A stretch of 64,000 bases of DNA from Sorex araneus (lineage: Eukaryota; Chordata; Mammalia; Eulipotyphla; Soricidae). Position numbers and translations under genes: made by a program. Under the pieces are notes generated by a model, which saw nothing but the letters and a program-made list of their open reading frames with translations, had not been told where the DNA came from and did no database searches. This document shows positions 44,776 to 55,608 of the stretch, piece after piece (position 1 is the first letter of the stretch; each line of letters begins with the position of its first letter). The DNA lies in the NCBI RefSeq assembly GCF_027595985.1, contig NC_073304.1, forward strand, positions 146,810,746 through 146,874,745, read 5' to 3'.

Positions 44776-45440
44776 GGGGCGGCACCAGTCCCGCTTGCCA
44801 CTGAGATGTGAATCCGGTTGGAGGCCGCACGTGTGCGGCCTCACCGCAGCTGCACGAGCATGATTCCGGAGGCCAGCTAAACTACTTTTGATACCGGCAG
44901 CTCCTTGCAGAATGTCTCCAGAGTGAGAACTAAGCTGCGGTCCCATGCCTGCCCAGGAGGGGAAAGGTTTTTCTCTCGCAAGCCTTTTCCTTGTGGGGGA
45001 GGGGAAGGGCGTGGTGACCGCCATACTATGAGGACCACTAATGAGAGATACAAGCTTGCAATGATCCAATTTCTGGAAGAAATTTCCCTGGACTTAGTTG
45101 CTAAAATACAGAAATCCATGTATTTTCACCATAGGTCTGACTCTAATGGGGAACTCCTAACAATAATAGTGAGTTTTGTTGTTGAAATGTTGAATGTAAC
45201 CAAAATAAAGAGAAAGTAAAGTGAAATTTATCAGTTACCCCAGCAGGCAGCGGGGGAGGGAGGGGGAGAGGGAGAAGGATGGGAGGTATACTGGGTTGTT
45301 TTTTTTTTTGGTGGTGGAATATGGGCACTGATGAAGGGATGGTTGTTTCAGCATTGTATAACTGAGACTTAAGCCTGAAAGCATTGTAATTTCCCACATG
45401 GTGATTCAATAAAAAAAATAAATAAATAAAATAAAATAAT
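44776..45440 (+). mobile_element. L1-tailed non-autonomous element with a different GC-rich head (copy C)
   Basis: A GC-rich head of about 280 bp (44776-45040) with CpGs and a 10-bp hairpin at 44821-44842 is joined to a complete L1 3' UTR, from AAGCTTGCAATGATCCAATTTCTGG to GTGATTCAATAAAA. Imperfect duplications AAAAAATGGACATCA and AAAAAATGGCGATCA flank it (about 44761-44775 and 45445-45460). The head is unrelated to that of copies A and B by eye. Confidence 0.7.
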
Positions 45441-45724
45441 AATAAAAAATGGCGATCAAATGCTCCCCTAAGGCGCATAACTAATTTAGTAAGACTTGCT
45501 ATTTGAAAGAAAAATGAAATATAAATCAAAACAAAAACAAAATTTATGGTCTATATTAGGAATGGAGATACAAAAGAGAAAATATTACTTAATAATTTAA
45601 TTGTTTTATATTGTTATATAACTTACATGCTATTTTTTAAATTAAAATTTGTTTTTAATCTTACAAATAAATTTGGGAAGCATTGACACCTTGATAATAT
45701 TGAATCTTCCAAACTAGAAATACA

Positions 45725-45893
45725 GGGGCAAAGTAATAGTACAGCCGGTAGGGCATTTGCCTTACATGCAGCAGACCCAGGTTCAATCCTCAGCATCCCA
45801 TATGGTCGCCCAAGCGCTGCCAGGAGTGATTCCTTAATGCAGATCCAGGAGTAGTCCCTGATCATCGCCAGGTATGACCCAAAAAGAAAGATA
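45725..45893 (+). mobile_element. tRNA-derived SINE copy
   Basis: GGGGCAAAGTAATAGTACAGCCGG head, GGTTCAATCCTCAGC B box, standard body and short A-rich tail. Confidence 0.85.
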
Positions 45894-46172
45894 AACACCA
45901 AAAAACCAACTACAAGTACAATATATTTTTCCATTTATCTAGGTCTTTAATTTCACTCTTTTAATTTCGTTCTTTCCCCTACATCATATCTGATAGTCAA
46001 CCCATTCTTGGCATACAACTGGGAAGAAAGTGAAGACTGATCAAAAGGATGGCTTGAAGAACACCTGGCATTCATAGTTGGAAAAAGAACGCTAGGAACA
46101 GAATGGTTTCTTCTATAAAGACTTTCCAAACTTAAACTGAATCTGAAAGGATTCTAAAAGAAATTCATCTCA

Positions 46173-46179
46173 AAACTTT

Positions 46180-46218
<39 letters not shown>

Positions 46219-46378
46219 TTGTTTTGGAGTCACACTCAGCTGAGCTCAGGGCTTACTCCTGCCTTTATGCTCAGTCATCACTCCTGGTGAGCTCAGGAAC
46301 ATGGCGTTCCAGGGATCTAGTCCAGGTTAGCCAGATACAAGGCAAAATCCCTACCCATTATCTATCTTTCCAGCCACA
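46173..46378 (-). mobile_element. tRNA-derived SINE with (TAAA)n tail
   Basis: Minus strand: TGGCTGGAAAGATAGATAATGGG head and body, and a tail of about 12 TAAA units (plus-strand TTTA at 46173-46220). Confidence 0.8.
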
Positions 46379-47329
46379 GGAATTCTCAGATTTTTTATGA
46401 GAAAATTTCTCTTTCCCTGACCATCCAGGACTATATTTTATTTTCCCTTATGACCCATACAATTTTATAAGATATGTATGTTTTGTTTTCCTCACTGAAA
46501 ACATGGTAACTGATAATGTCCCTCTTTCAAATTTTAACCTGACAGTGAATTTTATGTTATTTTGTGCAATTCAAAATTGCCTTGGTAGAAATTCATTTAT
46601 TGGGTTCTGTGTAAGTGAAGCATAATCTTCAGCACCACTCCTTTAGTTTGGGGTTAACTAGAGTGTCATTCAGATTAAAGTTGGAAAGACTTTATAGAAT
46701 GCACTATTCTGTTCATAGTGTAATGTTCTAGCTATGAATGTCATATAACAAACAAGCCATCCTTCAGTCATCAGTTTCTACTTTCTGCAAGTCCTGTGCC
46801 AAGAGTAAACTGTTTATTATATGGGATGTGGTGAAAGAATGCTTTCCAGGTGTGAGTTATAATATGAAGTGAACATGATGATAGTTTATGCCTTAATATA
46901 ATTAATTGTAACACACCTATGTAAGAATAGCCTAAGAGAAAATAACAAGTGAGCATTATAAAAATTGATATTAGATTGATAATAAAACGATAATAAAGAC
47001 AAAAGACTTGCTATAATGTCTTTAAAAGTTTCTTCCAACTAGACGATCAATGAGAAAGAGAAAATAAGACTCAAAGAAGACTGGAAGCTTATCTAATGTA
47101 TCTTTTTTTTTCACCTCAAGACTAAATCCACTCTTATCAATACTACCACTGGTCACTTTTTCTTCAATTTTCAGAGGTTATTATAAAGTTGTTATTGTAT
47201 TTGACTTATGCACTCGGATATTGTTTGTTTGCTCATTTCTCTCTTCTTTTATGACAAACACTCGATGAACAATTCTTTCCATGATTGTTTCCTCTTTTAC
47301 CTTACTCTACAATCTTACCATGCATACTG
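46379..47329. other. Unassigned sequence, no gene seen
   Basis: AT-rich, no repeat or exon recognised. Confidence 0.5.
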
Positions 47330-48564
47330 TGTAAAAACACAAAAAAGAAAGGGGCGAGGAGGGGAGCACCTCACCGCACTGGGCACAGGGCACAGGGCAG
47401 CGGTGCTGTCTCTCCTGCTGCCCGCGTTCGGTAGTCTCCAGCCGCTTCCCCCACCCCGGGGAGGTTGATGGCGATAATGAGGCAGGCGAAGGAAGGAACG
47501 GAGCCAAGCTGGTTGATCTCAGTTGCAGTTTATTCCAATCTCCTCTCTATAACCCTCCCATCTCTTTCTCTCTGCTTCTTCCCCGAACTCCCTCTTACAG
47601 CCTCCTTAAATCCCCCAGCATCAGGGGTCAGGGCTTACACATAGGTGTGGTCACAATCAATAGGGGTAAAGTTCTTTCCCTTAGGGGATGCTTCTTCTAG
47701 GACAGATTCTCTTTCAGCAGGACACCCACCCAATAGTGGAATCCCATGGGTGTGTTTCTCCTCTCCTTGCCCAACTAACATATAAGTATTCATAATATTA
47801 ATCATTTTGTATGGACATAGCAAGAGATGCATTAAGCTTATAGAATTGCTCTTCTGGGGTCATCTCGATCTCAGACTACAGTGCTCAGGCCAGATTAGTC
47901 TTTCCTATCCCTAGCAGGGTCCTAGTCTCGTCGTTTCTTTTGGATCATGACCTGACATGTCCATGACCAAGCTCTTAACATATAGTTAAGCATTAGGCAC
48001 TTTGGCCAGGCCCATCTCGATGCCAGGGTAGCACATAACTCACCGCTTGCCCTGCGTCCGTCCTGTCCCTCATCGGGACCCTGCTTTTGGAGGTGCTAGG
48101 AAGTAAGAGCAGCTGAGGCTTAAGTCCAGAAAGCAGATGCCCGGGAGTGAATAATATTTGAAGCCAATTAAATCCCATGTTACCAAAGCATATTAATAAA
48201 TGTCTTTCTTTGTTCATACAAAAAGGACATTGTTTTAAAGAAAACTATTCAAAAGACATAAGGAGAGGAGAAAGGCGATATTAACTTACAATACAAGTTC
48301 ACTGTCCTAGCAAGGTCTGACCTTACAAATTAACAGAGTGATTAGGGGAAGAGCTGATTAACTAGTAGGGGAAGAGAGCATAGAAGTGATTATGGGATGG
48401 GAGTGACTCGGGAAGCACCTTGATGGGCGTGACTGATATACCTAAGCTCCTAGTGGCAAGGGGACCAGGACATACCAATGTAGTCTAGAATTGTCTAGAG
48501 ATTATTACCAGATATGCCCAAACTCTGTGGCAAGGGAGAAAGGACAAACCAATGATATCCTACA
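47330..48564 (-). mobile_element. Solo LTR of an endogenous retrovirus, about 1.2 kb
   Basis: On the minus strand the element starts TGTAGGATATC at 48564, the same start as the LTR at 49251-50312. It is alignable with it over about 47770-48235 versus 49770-50265 (for example CAGGGTCCTAGTCTCGTCGTT on the plus strand of both). It has AATAAA at about 47527-47532, and beyond it a GC-rich region down to about 47330. The U3-side interior is longer than in the other LTR and the R/U5 side is different. The left boundary is uncertain; CATAC (before 47330) and CATAT (after 48564) are a weak duplication candidate. No gag, pol or env is present. Confidence 0.7.
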
Positions 48565-48903
48565 CATATAGCATATTTTACATTATAGTTCCCAAATTTG
48601 TTTTATCTCTAAAATCAACTGCCCTCCTAACTATCAGATTCTTAAAGGTGGCTGGGGAAAGGTAAAGAAGCATTAATACAAAACTTAAAGTGAAAAGAAG
48701 TTTTTAAAGGTCAGAATGGAAAGTTCTGGAAAGGAGGAGGCCTAAGAGGTAGAAGGGGAAAGAGGAGCTAAGCTAAATGTGAATAGAAAGCCCAAGAGAA
48801 TGCACTTTTGCAGCTTCTGAAATGAGGAAAAAGGAAGGCAGAACAAGAGGGCAAAATTATTAAGATAATATTAGCATTATATGATATTAAGATGCTATTA
48901 GCA
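48565..48903. other. Unassigned sequence between LTR and SINE
   Basis: Purine-rich on the plus strand; no gene or retroviral interior recognised. Confidence 0.5.
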
Positions 48904-49060
48904 TTAGGGCTAGAGTGATAGTTCAGTGAGTAGGGTATTTGCCTTGAATGTGGCTGACCCAGGTTTGATCCCTAGCATCTCATCTGGTCCTTGAGCACCA
49001 CCAGGAGTAATTCCTGAGTGCAGAGCCAGGTAGAGCCAGGAGTAACACCAGAACATCACA
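48904..49060 (+). mobile_element. tRNA-derived SINE copy
   Basis: TTAGGGCTAGAGTGATAGTTCAG head, GGTTTGATCCC B box, and a body with a small internal duplication (GAGCCAGGTAGAGCCAGG). It abuts an RTE fragment. Confidence 0.82.
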
Positions 49061-49250
49061 TATCACTTGTATCACTTGTCATACTGTTGCTCATCGATTT
49101 GCTCAAGTGGGTGCCAGTAACGTCTCCATTAGTCCCTGTCACGTGCTAGTGTAGCCCAATGGCATCTGCTTGCTCCAGGAACACAAAGAGCCTCAAACCA
49201 TTTGTTCAGGGTCTTGGTGAAGAAGTCTGACCATCTCGTAGGTGGGCAGC
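49061..49250 (-). mobile_element. RTE LINE 3' end fragment, part 1
   Basis: This is a second copy of the RTE 3' end, very similar to 7866-8060: CTTGTATCACTTGTCAT, GCCAGTAACGTCTCCATTAG, TAGTGTAGCCCAATGGCATC, and GAAGAAGTCTGACCATCTCGTAGG on the plus strand. It breaks at GGTGGGCAGC where an LTR has inserted, and continues at 50319. Confidence 0.9.
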
Positions 49251-50312
49251 TGCAAAGTATTTATTACAAAGGCGGCGTGCAGGAGGGGGAGATGCAATGA
49301 TGTTGTTCTGTTGTCCGCGGGCTCTTGGGGGAAGTTCTCTCTTGCATGCACCGCTCGTGTTCAGTGTTCTTGAGCCACTGTGTATGGACCAGATTGGGAC
49401 GGCTCCTCCTTGTGCTCTGCTTCTGTGTGTGCTGCTGTGCTCTCGTCTGTCTGTCTCTCTGTCTCTGTTGTCTCTCCCCTGGTCTCTTCCGACCTCTCTC
49501 TGTCTCTGCTTTTGTGTCTTCTTCTGTCTGTGTTGTCTCCTTCACTTCTGTGTCTTCTACTGTCTCCCCTGTCTTCCCCCACAGTCTTAGTTTATATAGC
49601 AAATTGCATAGGGTGGTAACACAAAGGTGGGTTGAACATTAACAAATCAACAAAGAGTAAGACCATTTCTCAAGGAGATTAACAAAATCTCAATTAAGGA
49701 GATTACTAGGAAATCTGTTCAAGGGTGGGGTCCAAACAAAGGTGTGTCAGAGTGTGTCCCTTTCTTCCTTCCTCAGCTAGTAATACACTTATATAGTTAT
49801 AGTAAATTTAGTTCTAGTATTTCTAGCAATGTCCTTCTGTATGAGCACAGTAAGAGATATATCAGACTTAGAGTTTGGTTCTTCCTGAGGACATTCACTA
49901 TATATTCCAGACCACAGTCCTCAGGCCAGGTTAGTCTTCCTAACCCCAGCAGGGTCCTAGTCTCGTCGTTACTTTTGGATCATGACAGCATTTGTCTATG
50001 ACCATGCTCTCAACTTATAGTTGAGTATTGTGGTGCTTTGGCCTGGCCCATTTCGATGCCAGGGTAGCTCACAGCTTGCCCTGGGTCCATTCCGTCCCTC
50101 GTTGGGACCCTGATTTTGGGGTGCTAGGAACTAAGAGCAACTGAGTGGAGAAAGCAGATGCCCAGGAGTAAATATTATTGGAGTCAATCAGCTCCCAAGT
50201 TATAAAGCATATATTAACTGTCTTCCTGTGTCCATACAGAAAGGACATTGCTTTAAGGTAAACTAAGTTCCCTGTGGCAAGGCTAAAAGGACAAACTCCA
50301 TGTTATCCTACA
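49251..50312 (-). mobile_element. Solo LTR inserted into the RTE fragment, 1.06 kb
   Basis: On the minus strand the LTR begins TGTAGGATAAC (50312) and ends ACTTTGCA (49251), so it has the TG...CA ends of retroviral LTRs. It has a TATATAAA box (plus-strand TTTATATA at about 49591) and an AATAAA signal (plus-strand TTTATT at 49260-49265). The host RTE sequence is split with GGCAGC at 49245-49250 and GTCAGC at 50313-50318, a 6-bp duplication with one mismatch, compatible with class II (betaretrovirus-like) integration. The transcribed R region is GA-rich. No internal retroviral genes remain; recombination between LTRs is the usual origin. Confidence 0.88.
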
Positions 50313-50318
50313 GTCAGC

Positions 50319-50371
50319 CACGTGTTCTTTTGACATCCTGTGGAATCCAGTCAGTAACAGCTCTAGTCCAG
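50319..50371 (-). mobile_element. RTE LINE 3' end fragment, part 2
   Basis: CACGTGTTCTTTTGACATCC and TGGAATCCAGTCAGTAACAG, then CTCTAGTCCAG, continue the RTE sequence seen at 8069-8115. The copy ends here, followed by a TA-rich stretch (50376-50460). Confidence 0.88.
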
Positions 50372-50514
50372 CATCATATATATATATATATACAATTATA
50401 TATAATGATTCATTATATATTATGCATCATATAGATTATATATATTAGCATCTATATAACTCTGAAGGGCATTTAATATTTATTATGGTTTTGATGTCTT
50501 AGAGGAAATGAGAT

Positions 50515-50640
50515 GTGGGAGGGAGATGGCATAGCAGCAGGTAAGGCGCTTGCTTTACATGTAGTCAACCTGGGTCTGATACCTGGCCTCCCATATGATG
50601 GTCCCCTGATCATGGCAACTTGTGGCCTAAAAAACAAAAC
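50515..50640 (+). mobile_element. Old tRNA-derived SINE, 3'-shortened
   Basis: GGGAGATGGCATAGCAGCAGGTAAGGCGC head and a B-box-like GGGTCTGATACC, body partly missing. Confidence 0.65.
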
Positions 50641-50763
50641 CAAAGGGAGATATGATGGCTGTTAGGGAAAGGTTAGATGATAATTAAATAATTTGTTCAC
50701 CTAACACAAGTAATCTTGTTCTCTGTCACTGAATAATGAAAATTAAATGATAAGAAAATAAAT

Positions 50764-50935
50764 AAAGCCAGAGGAATAGTACAAAAGTAGTAATTTGTCT
50801 GTATGTAGCTGATCTGGATTTGGTCCCTAGCATCCCATATGTTCCCTGGATCCATGCCAAGAGTGATCCTTAGCACAGAGCCAGTAATCCTTGAGTACCA
50901 CCAGTGTAGCCCCCAAATAAAAACAAACAAAGAAA
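50764..50935 (+). mobile_element. tRNA-derived SINE copy
   Basis: AAGCCAGAGGAATAGTACAAAAG head, CATCCCATATGTTCCC body and AAATAAAAACAAAC tail. Diverged. Confidence 0.75.
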
Positions 50936-50939
50936 ATAA

Positions 50940-51398
50940 TTGTGCTAAGGGCTCCTGACTCCATCTTCATTCCACTCCTAGCCTGTCAGTCCGAAGGAAA
51001 CTCCTCACCATTGTTCCAAGGATCAAGTGTAACCCAATAACAAGAACAGACCATAAACAAACTGTTCGGCCTCCTGAATCATCAACTCTTCACTGGGATT
51101 TGTCCCTTTTAACTGCAAGCCATTGTTCCTCATGACTGTAAACCAGCTTAAACATTAACTAGCTTATTTTGCTTCTGTAACTTGCTTGGCTAATCACAGC
51201 TCCCATAGCCTCTTACTCACTGAATCCATTGTCTGACTAGGAAATGATTTTTTGCCTTTGTAAACTTATCTCTGTCTGGCCTTGAGGGCTGTGAGTTCTC
51301 TGGGATACCTGTCTGCCCGTGGTCCCAGGCTTCTGTAACAAAGACTTCCGATTCGACCTTCGAGTGTGCTACCATCTGCTTCTCTTGAATTTACAGCA
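50940..51398 (+). mobile_element. Probable class I ERV LTR
   Basis: A block starts TGTGCTAAGGGC and ends near GAATTTACA, with the flavour of gammaretrovirus-like LTRs: CTTGCTTGGCTAATCAC, GCCTTGAGGGCTGTGAGTTCTCTGG, and a CTTCTGTAACAAAGACTTCC stretch near the 3' side. No clear target-site duplication was found and no internal genes are present, so both boundaries and class are tentative. Confidence 0.5.
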
Positions 51399-51847
51399 CA
51401 GTAATGTCCTCAACTTGACTGCAACTTACTGGTGCTTCAGGAGAGGATAAAGCAAATGGAGCCTTAAGGTTTAGCCAACTGGCACTCTGCTTGCTGACAA
51501 ATTCCTTGTTGCCTAAGAGTAGGGTGTCCAGAAGGAGGACTAAGAATGGCATGCCTTTCTTCCTCAGAATTGCACGTTTATGTACCTGAACATTGACATG
51601 GCTGTCTTTGTCTAAGGCACCAGAGCAGGAGAGAACATTATAATGTACCCCTTTGCCAGTTTACAGAAGTGCAGAGGGACATTAGAAGAGGCAGAAACTA
51701 ATACTCAAGACTGCTTCCCAAATCATTTGCAAGACGTTTGTTTTCCTCCCAAGGTGCAGGTCAAGAGTTACTTCATGGAAATCCTTTGGCAATAAAACTA
51801 GGAGTGGAGAATTAGTGCTTCCCTTAACAAGGGTAAACAAGCAAAAT
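51399..51847. other. Unassigned sequence, no gene seen
   Basis: No repeat or exon recognised. Confidence 0.5.
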
Positions 51848-51858
51848 AAATGCATTGT

Positions 51859-52029
51859 AGGGGTTGGAGCAATAGCACAGTGGGTAGAGCATTTGCCTTG
51901 CACACAGCCGACCCAGGTTCAATTCCCAGCATCCCATATGGTCCCCTGGGCACCGCCAGGAGTATTTCCTGAGTGCATGAGCCAAGAGTAACCCCTGTGC
52001 ATCACTGGGTGTGATCCAAAAAGCAAAAA
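51859..52029 (+). mobile_element. Shrew tRNA-derived SINE (SOR1-like)
   Basis: Near consensus with a short A tail and an 11-bp duplication AAATGCATTGT at 51848-51858 and 52030-52040. Confidence 0.94.
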
Positions 52030-52040
52030 AAATGCATTGT

Positions 52041-52463
52041 GATAGAATAATAACTTTAGGGACTAGTTATTTCACAGGTTTAACAGAACAGAGTATTGAA
52101 AGCTAATGAAAACATAATAGCATGGAAGAAAATTATTGTAGCAGTAACAGTATTTACCAATCTGAGATAAGAGAGGCTACCAGATATCTAGAGGAAGCCC
52201 ACAGTCTAAAGTAAAGGGGCAAAAAGTACATCTGTGGCTGCATTTAGTCTCCCAGAGAAACGGATGTACTTTAGATTCTCTGGCTCACATCTGACTTAGA
52301 TACCATGTTTATTGAGTCATTTATATGTTTGCAAAGCTGAGGAACAGAACTGACAACCTCAAGAAAAACATATTATGGGTATTCACTCTAACTTAAATAT
52401 CCTAGAATAAGGAGGAGTTAAATAATCTATAGGTCTGTACATATATCTTGTGTTAATTTTGTC
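52041..52463. other. Unassigned sequence, no gene seen
   Basis: AT-rich; nothing recognised. Confidence 0.5.
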
Positions 52464-52475
52464 TACAGGATAGTA

Positions 52476-52724
52476 TCACTGTCACTGTCACTGTCATCCC
52501 GTTGTTCATTGATTTGCTCGAGCGGGCAGCAGTAACGTCTCTATTGCAAGACTTGTTACCATTTTTGGCATATTGAATACACCACAGGGAGCTTACCAGG
52601 CTCTGCCATGCGGGCGGGCTACTCTTGGTAGCTTGCCGGGCTCTCCGAGAGGGATGGAGGAATTGAACCTGGTCGGCCGTGTGCAAGGCAAATGCCCTAC
52701 CCGCTGTGCTATCGCTCTAGCCCT
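52476..52724 (-). mobile_element. RTE-tailed tRNA SINE, full length
   Basis: On the minus strand: AGGGCTAGAGCGATAGCACAGCGGG head, a B-box region with one base missing, body with GGAGAGCCCGGCAAGC, and an RTE tail ending (GACAGT)n. The duplication TACAG(G/A)ATAGTA lies at 52464-52475 and 52725-52736. Confidence 0.93.
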
Positions 52725-52859
52725 ATACAGAATAGTAAGTTCTGAAAACTAATCATCCATAATTATGTTAATTACGTATTCTATAATAGTGTAACTAGGA
52801 TAGTGTACCTATTATATTCAAGTGGAATGGAATAAAAACTCAACACATTTAGAATTCTC

Positions 52860-53040
52860 TCTCTTTTTGCGGGGAGGGGGACCACATCCCACAGTACTCA
52901 AGGCTTACTTCTGACTCTGCACTGCACTCAGGGATCACTGCTGACAGTGCTTAGGGGAACCTTACAGGGCACAGGGGATTGAACTTGGGTCATCTATGTG
53001 CAAAGCAAATACCTATCCACTGTACTATCTCTCCAGCCCC
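52860..53040 (-). mobile_element. Old tRNA-derived SINE copy
   Basis: Minus strand: GGGGCTGGAGAGATAGTACAGTGG head, AAGTTCAATCCCC B box, diverged body and a GA-rich tail. Confidence 0.8.
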
Positions 53041-53606
53041 AATATTTGGAAATTTTCAAAGCCAATGTACATCTAGGATTTTCTAAGACCACAAAAGCAA
53101 CCTCCCTCTCCTTTTCCCTAGGATTTTCCTTTTCCTATTTTTTTTTGAAGCATCATGATTTACAGTACCCTTCACGATAGGGTTTTCTATACATACCCAT
53201 CCAATGCCCCACACCCCACTGGAGTGTCGGCTTCCCTCCGCCGTTGTCTCAAGGTTCTCTCCTGTTCATTGCCCTTCCATTTCTTGATCTTCAGACTTTC
53301 CTTTTAGTCTTCCTCATTCAGCTACAGTGAACCCTCTGCTAACAACAGTAGATGCCCAGAAGCATTTCAATGCCAATGATTAGATTTGGCTGTCAGGAGT
53401 TAAATCAAAGTGAATGCCACAAATTCCACTAATTGCCATGAACACCCGGAAGAGCTCTTCCACAGGAAAGCCTGCTCTGGTGCTCTTCAACACTCTGAGA
53501 AGCAAGCAAGTGTCTCAGAGTCTGAAACTGCTGAGGCAACGGCTGAGGGGGAGAAAGACAAATTTACAAACAAAGCTGCATGTTTCATCTTAAAAACTTG
53601 GGGAGT
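53041..53606. other. Unassigned sequence, no gene seen
   Basis: An open frame at about 53410-53620 has no recognised homology and runs into the next SINE. No support for an exon. Confidence 0.45.
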
Positions 53607-53772
53607 GGGGCTGGAGCCATAGCACAGGGTGTTTGCCTTGCCCGCGGCTGACCCGAGTTTGATTCCCAGCATCCCATATGGTCCCCTGAGCAGTGCCAGG
53701 AGTAATTCCTGAGTGCAGAGCCAGGAGTAACCCTTGTGCAACGCCGGGTGTGACCCAAAAAAGAAAAAAAAA
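53607..53772 (+). mobile_element. Shrew tRNA-derived SINE (SOR1-like)
   Basis: GGGGCTGGAGCCATAGCACAG head with a short deletion between the A box and GTGTTTGCC, B box GTTTGATTCCC, standard body and A tail. AAAACTTGGGG and AAAACCTTGGGG flank it. Confidence 0.9.
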
Positions 53773-53775
53773 AAC

Positions 53776-54900
53776 CTTGGGGGAAGGGGAGAGTTGTTCA
53801 ATTCAGTACATTGTGATATACTTCCATCAGAGCTTGGTATCAGGCCATATTCCAGGTTGTTTGTTCACCCAGTTCTATGAGAAAATCCCTTTCTTCACCC
53901 ACCACCACCAACTGAAAAACTAGTGCTCTAATGTCACCACCAATTGTCCCAGGAGGGCATGCATGAAAAAGTCTTCATTGACTTTTAAATAAGAAGCACA
54001 GCCTGGGGGGTTGGCTTGAGGGCTAATGAAGAGCAAAATAGAAAAAAGACACCAATAAGTTCCAGCTGCAACAAATCAGCTCCTTGTATTTTAGGAAGAT
54101 TATGTTCTTTCATCATGACATAGGACTTATTGTTTCCCATTGAGCAGGCCAGATTCTGTGAGCTGAAATTCAAATCATGGCTACAGCCCTTTGACCAGAA
54201 TATGGATTGTTTTGATTCCCTTGATTCTTTTATCTTACTCTTAAGGTGTGTGCTTTATATTTAGTCACCAAGAAACTTCAAGTTTCAAGGACTGAAAATT
54301 TAGACAGGCTGTTTATTTCACATAAAAATAGATTAGAATTAAAGGAAGTTCTCATAAGTGACAAGAGATGGGTTTAATGTCAGTAGTGTATGTAAATACT
54401 TACATTGCTCTCTTATATCTTTAGAAATAATATCCATCCCAAAGGAGGAGGTCAGAAGCTTAGTAGAGAAGAGTAGGGTAACTTAGGAATGGAGGTATTC
54501 TATGGTTTTGGCTTGAGAAATAGGAGAGGAATGAAGAAGCAGAGCTGGAAGGCTACAAACATGAAGGGTAAAACTTACAAATGTGTTAGCAAATCGGATG
54601 AAATAAACTGCTCACAAGCCAGGGGTCACAGTGGGCATGACAGTCCACCACCTTAGCCTCTCTTCACCTCCTGGTTGGAAACAGAACTTGCTAGTATGCA
54701 GCTTATAGGAGACATGTTCTCTTTAATCTACCCAGTGATCCTTTGGAACTGGGCATGCTAGAGTAGCATACTGAAAAATTCACATTTCTAGTTTTTCCTA
54801 AATGAAATAAAAAAGAGCAGATGATGTTGAACTAATATTTCACATGATACCAAATGACCAGAGTTCAGTGGTTACCACTTCTTTAAAAGTATTGCTTTGT
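53776..54900. other. Unassigned sequence, no gene seen
   Basis: About 1.1 kb without recognised repeat or exon. Confidence 0.5.
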
Positions 54901-54901
54901 T

Positions 54902-55608
54902 TAAATCTGTAACTGTACCCCATCTATACAATGGAATACTATGCAGCTGTTAGAAAAAAGGAGGTCAAGAATTTTGTAGTCAAGTGGATGGGCATGAAAA
55001 GTTTCATGCTGAGTGAAATGAGTCAGAAAGAGAGAGACAGACATAGAAAGATTGCACTCATCTATGGTATATAGAATAACAGAGTGGGAGACTAACACCC
55101 AAGAACTGTAGAAATAAGTACCAGGAGGTTGACTCCATGGCTTCGAGGCTGGCCTCACGTTCCGGGGAAAGGTCAACTCAGAGAAGCGATCACCAACTAC
55201 ATTGTAGTCGAAGGCCATGTGGGGGAAGGGAGTTGCGGGCTGAATGAGGGCTAGAGACTGAGCACAGCGGCCACTCAACACCTTTATTGCAAACCACAAC
55301 AGCTAATTAGAGAGAGAAAACAGAAGGGAATGCCTTGCCACAGTGGCAGGGTGGGGTGGGGGGGAGATGGGATTGGGGAGGGTGGGAGGGACACTGGGTT
55401 TACGGGTGGTGGAGAATGGGCACTGGTGAAGGGATGGGTTCCCAAACTTTGTATGAGGGAAGTATAAGCACAAAAGTGTATAAATCTGTAACTGTACCCT
55501 CACGGTGATTCTCTAATTAAAAATAAATAAATTAAAAAAAAAATAAATCTGTAACTGTACCCTCACAGTGATTCTCTAATTAAAAATAAATAAATTATTT
55601 AAAAAAAA
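54902..55608 (+). mobile_element. L1 3' end with duplicated terminal segment
   Basis: The end of ORF2 (ACAATGGAATACTATGCAGC, ATGAGTCAGAAAGAGAGAGACAGACATAG) and the 3' UTR are followed by two copies of the L1 terminus (55481-55541 and 55544-55608; TAAATCTGTAACTGTACCC core). The same core also sits directly 5' of the ORF2 part at 54902-54920. Inactive. Confidence 0.85.

Noticed and set aside
49264..49642. Overlapping open frames on both strands rich in Ser/Leu or Arg/Glu
   Set aside because: They come from the CT-rich R region of the solo LTR, which has no codon structure and no domain.
47330..50312. A complete provirus between the two LTRs
   Set aside because: The sequence between them (48565-49250) holds only unassigned DNA, a SINE and an RTE fragment, with no gag, pol or env. 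Both are solo LTRs, and one sits inside the RTE piece.
53410..53622. 70-codon frame as a possible host exon
   Set aside because: No recognisable homology or domain, and it runs into a SINE.
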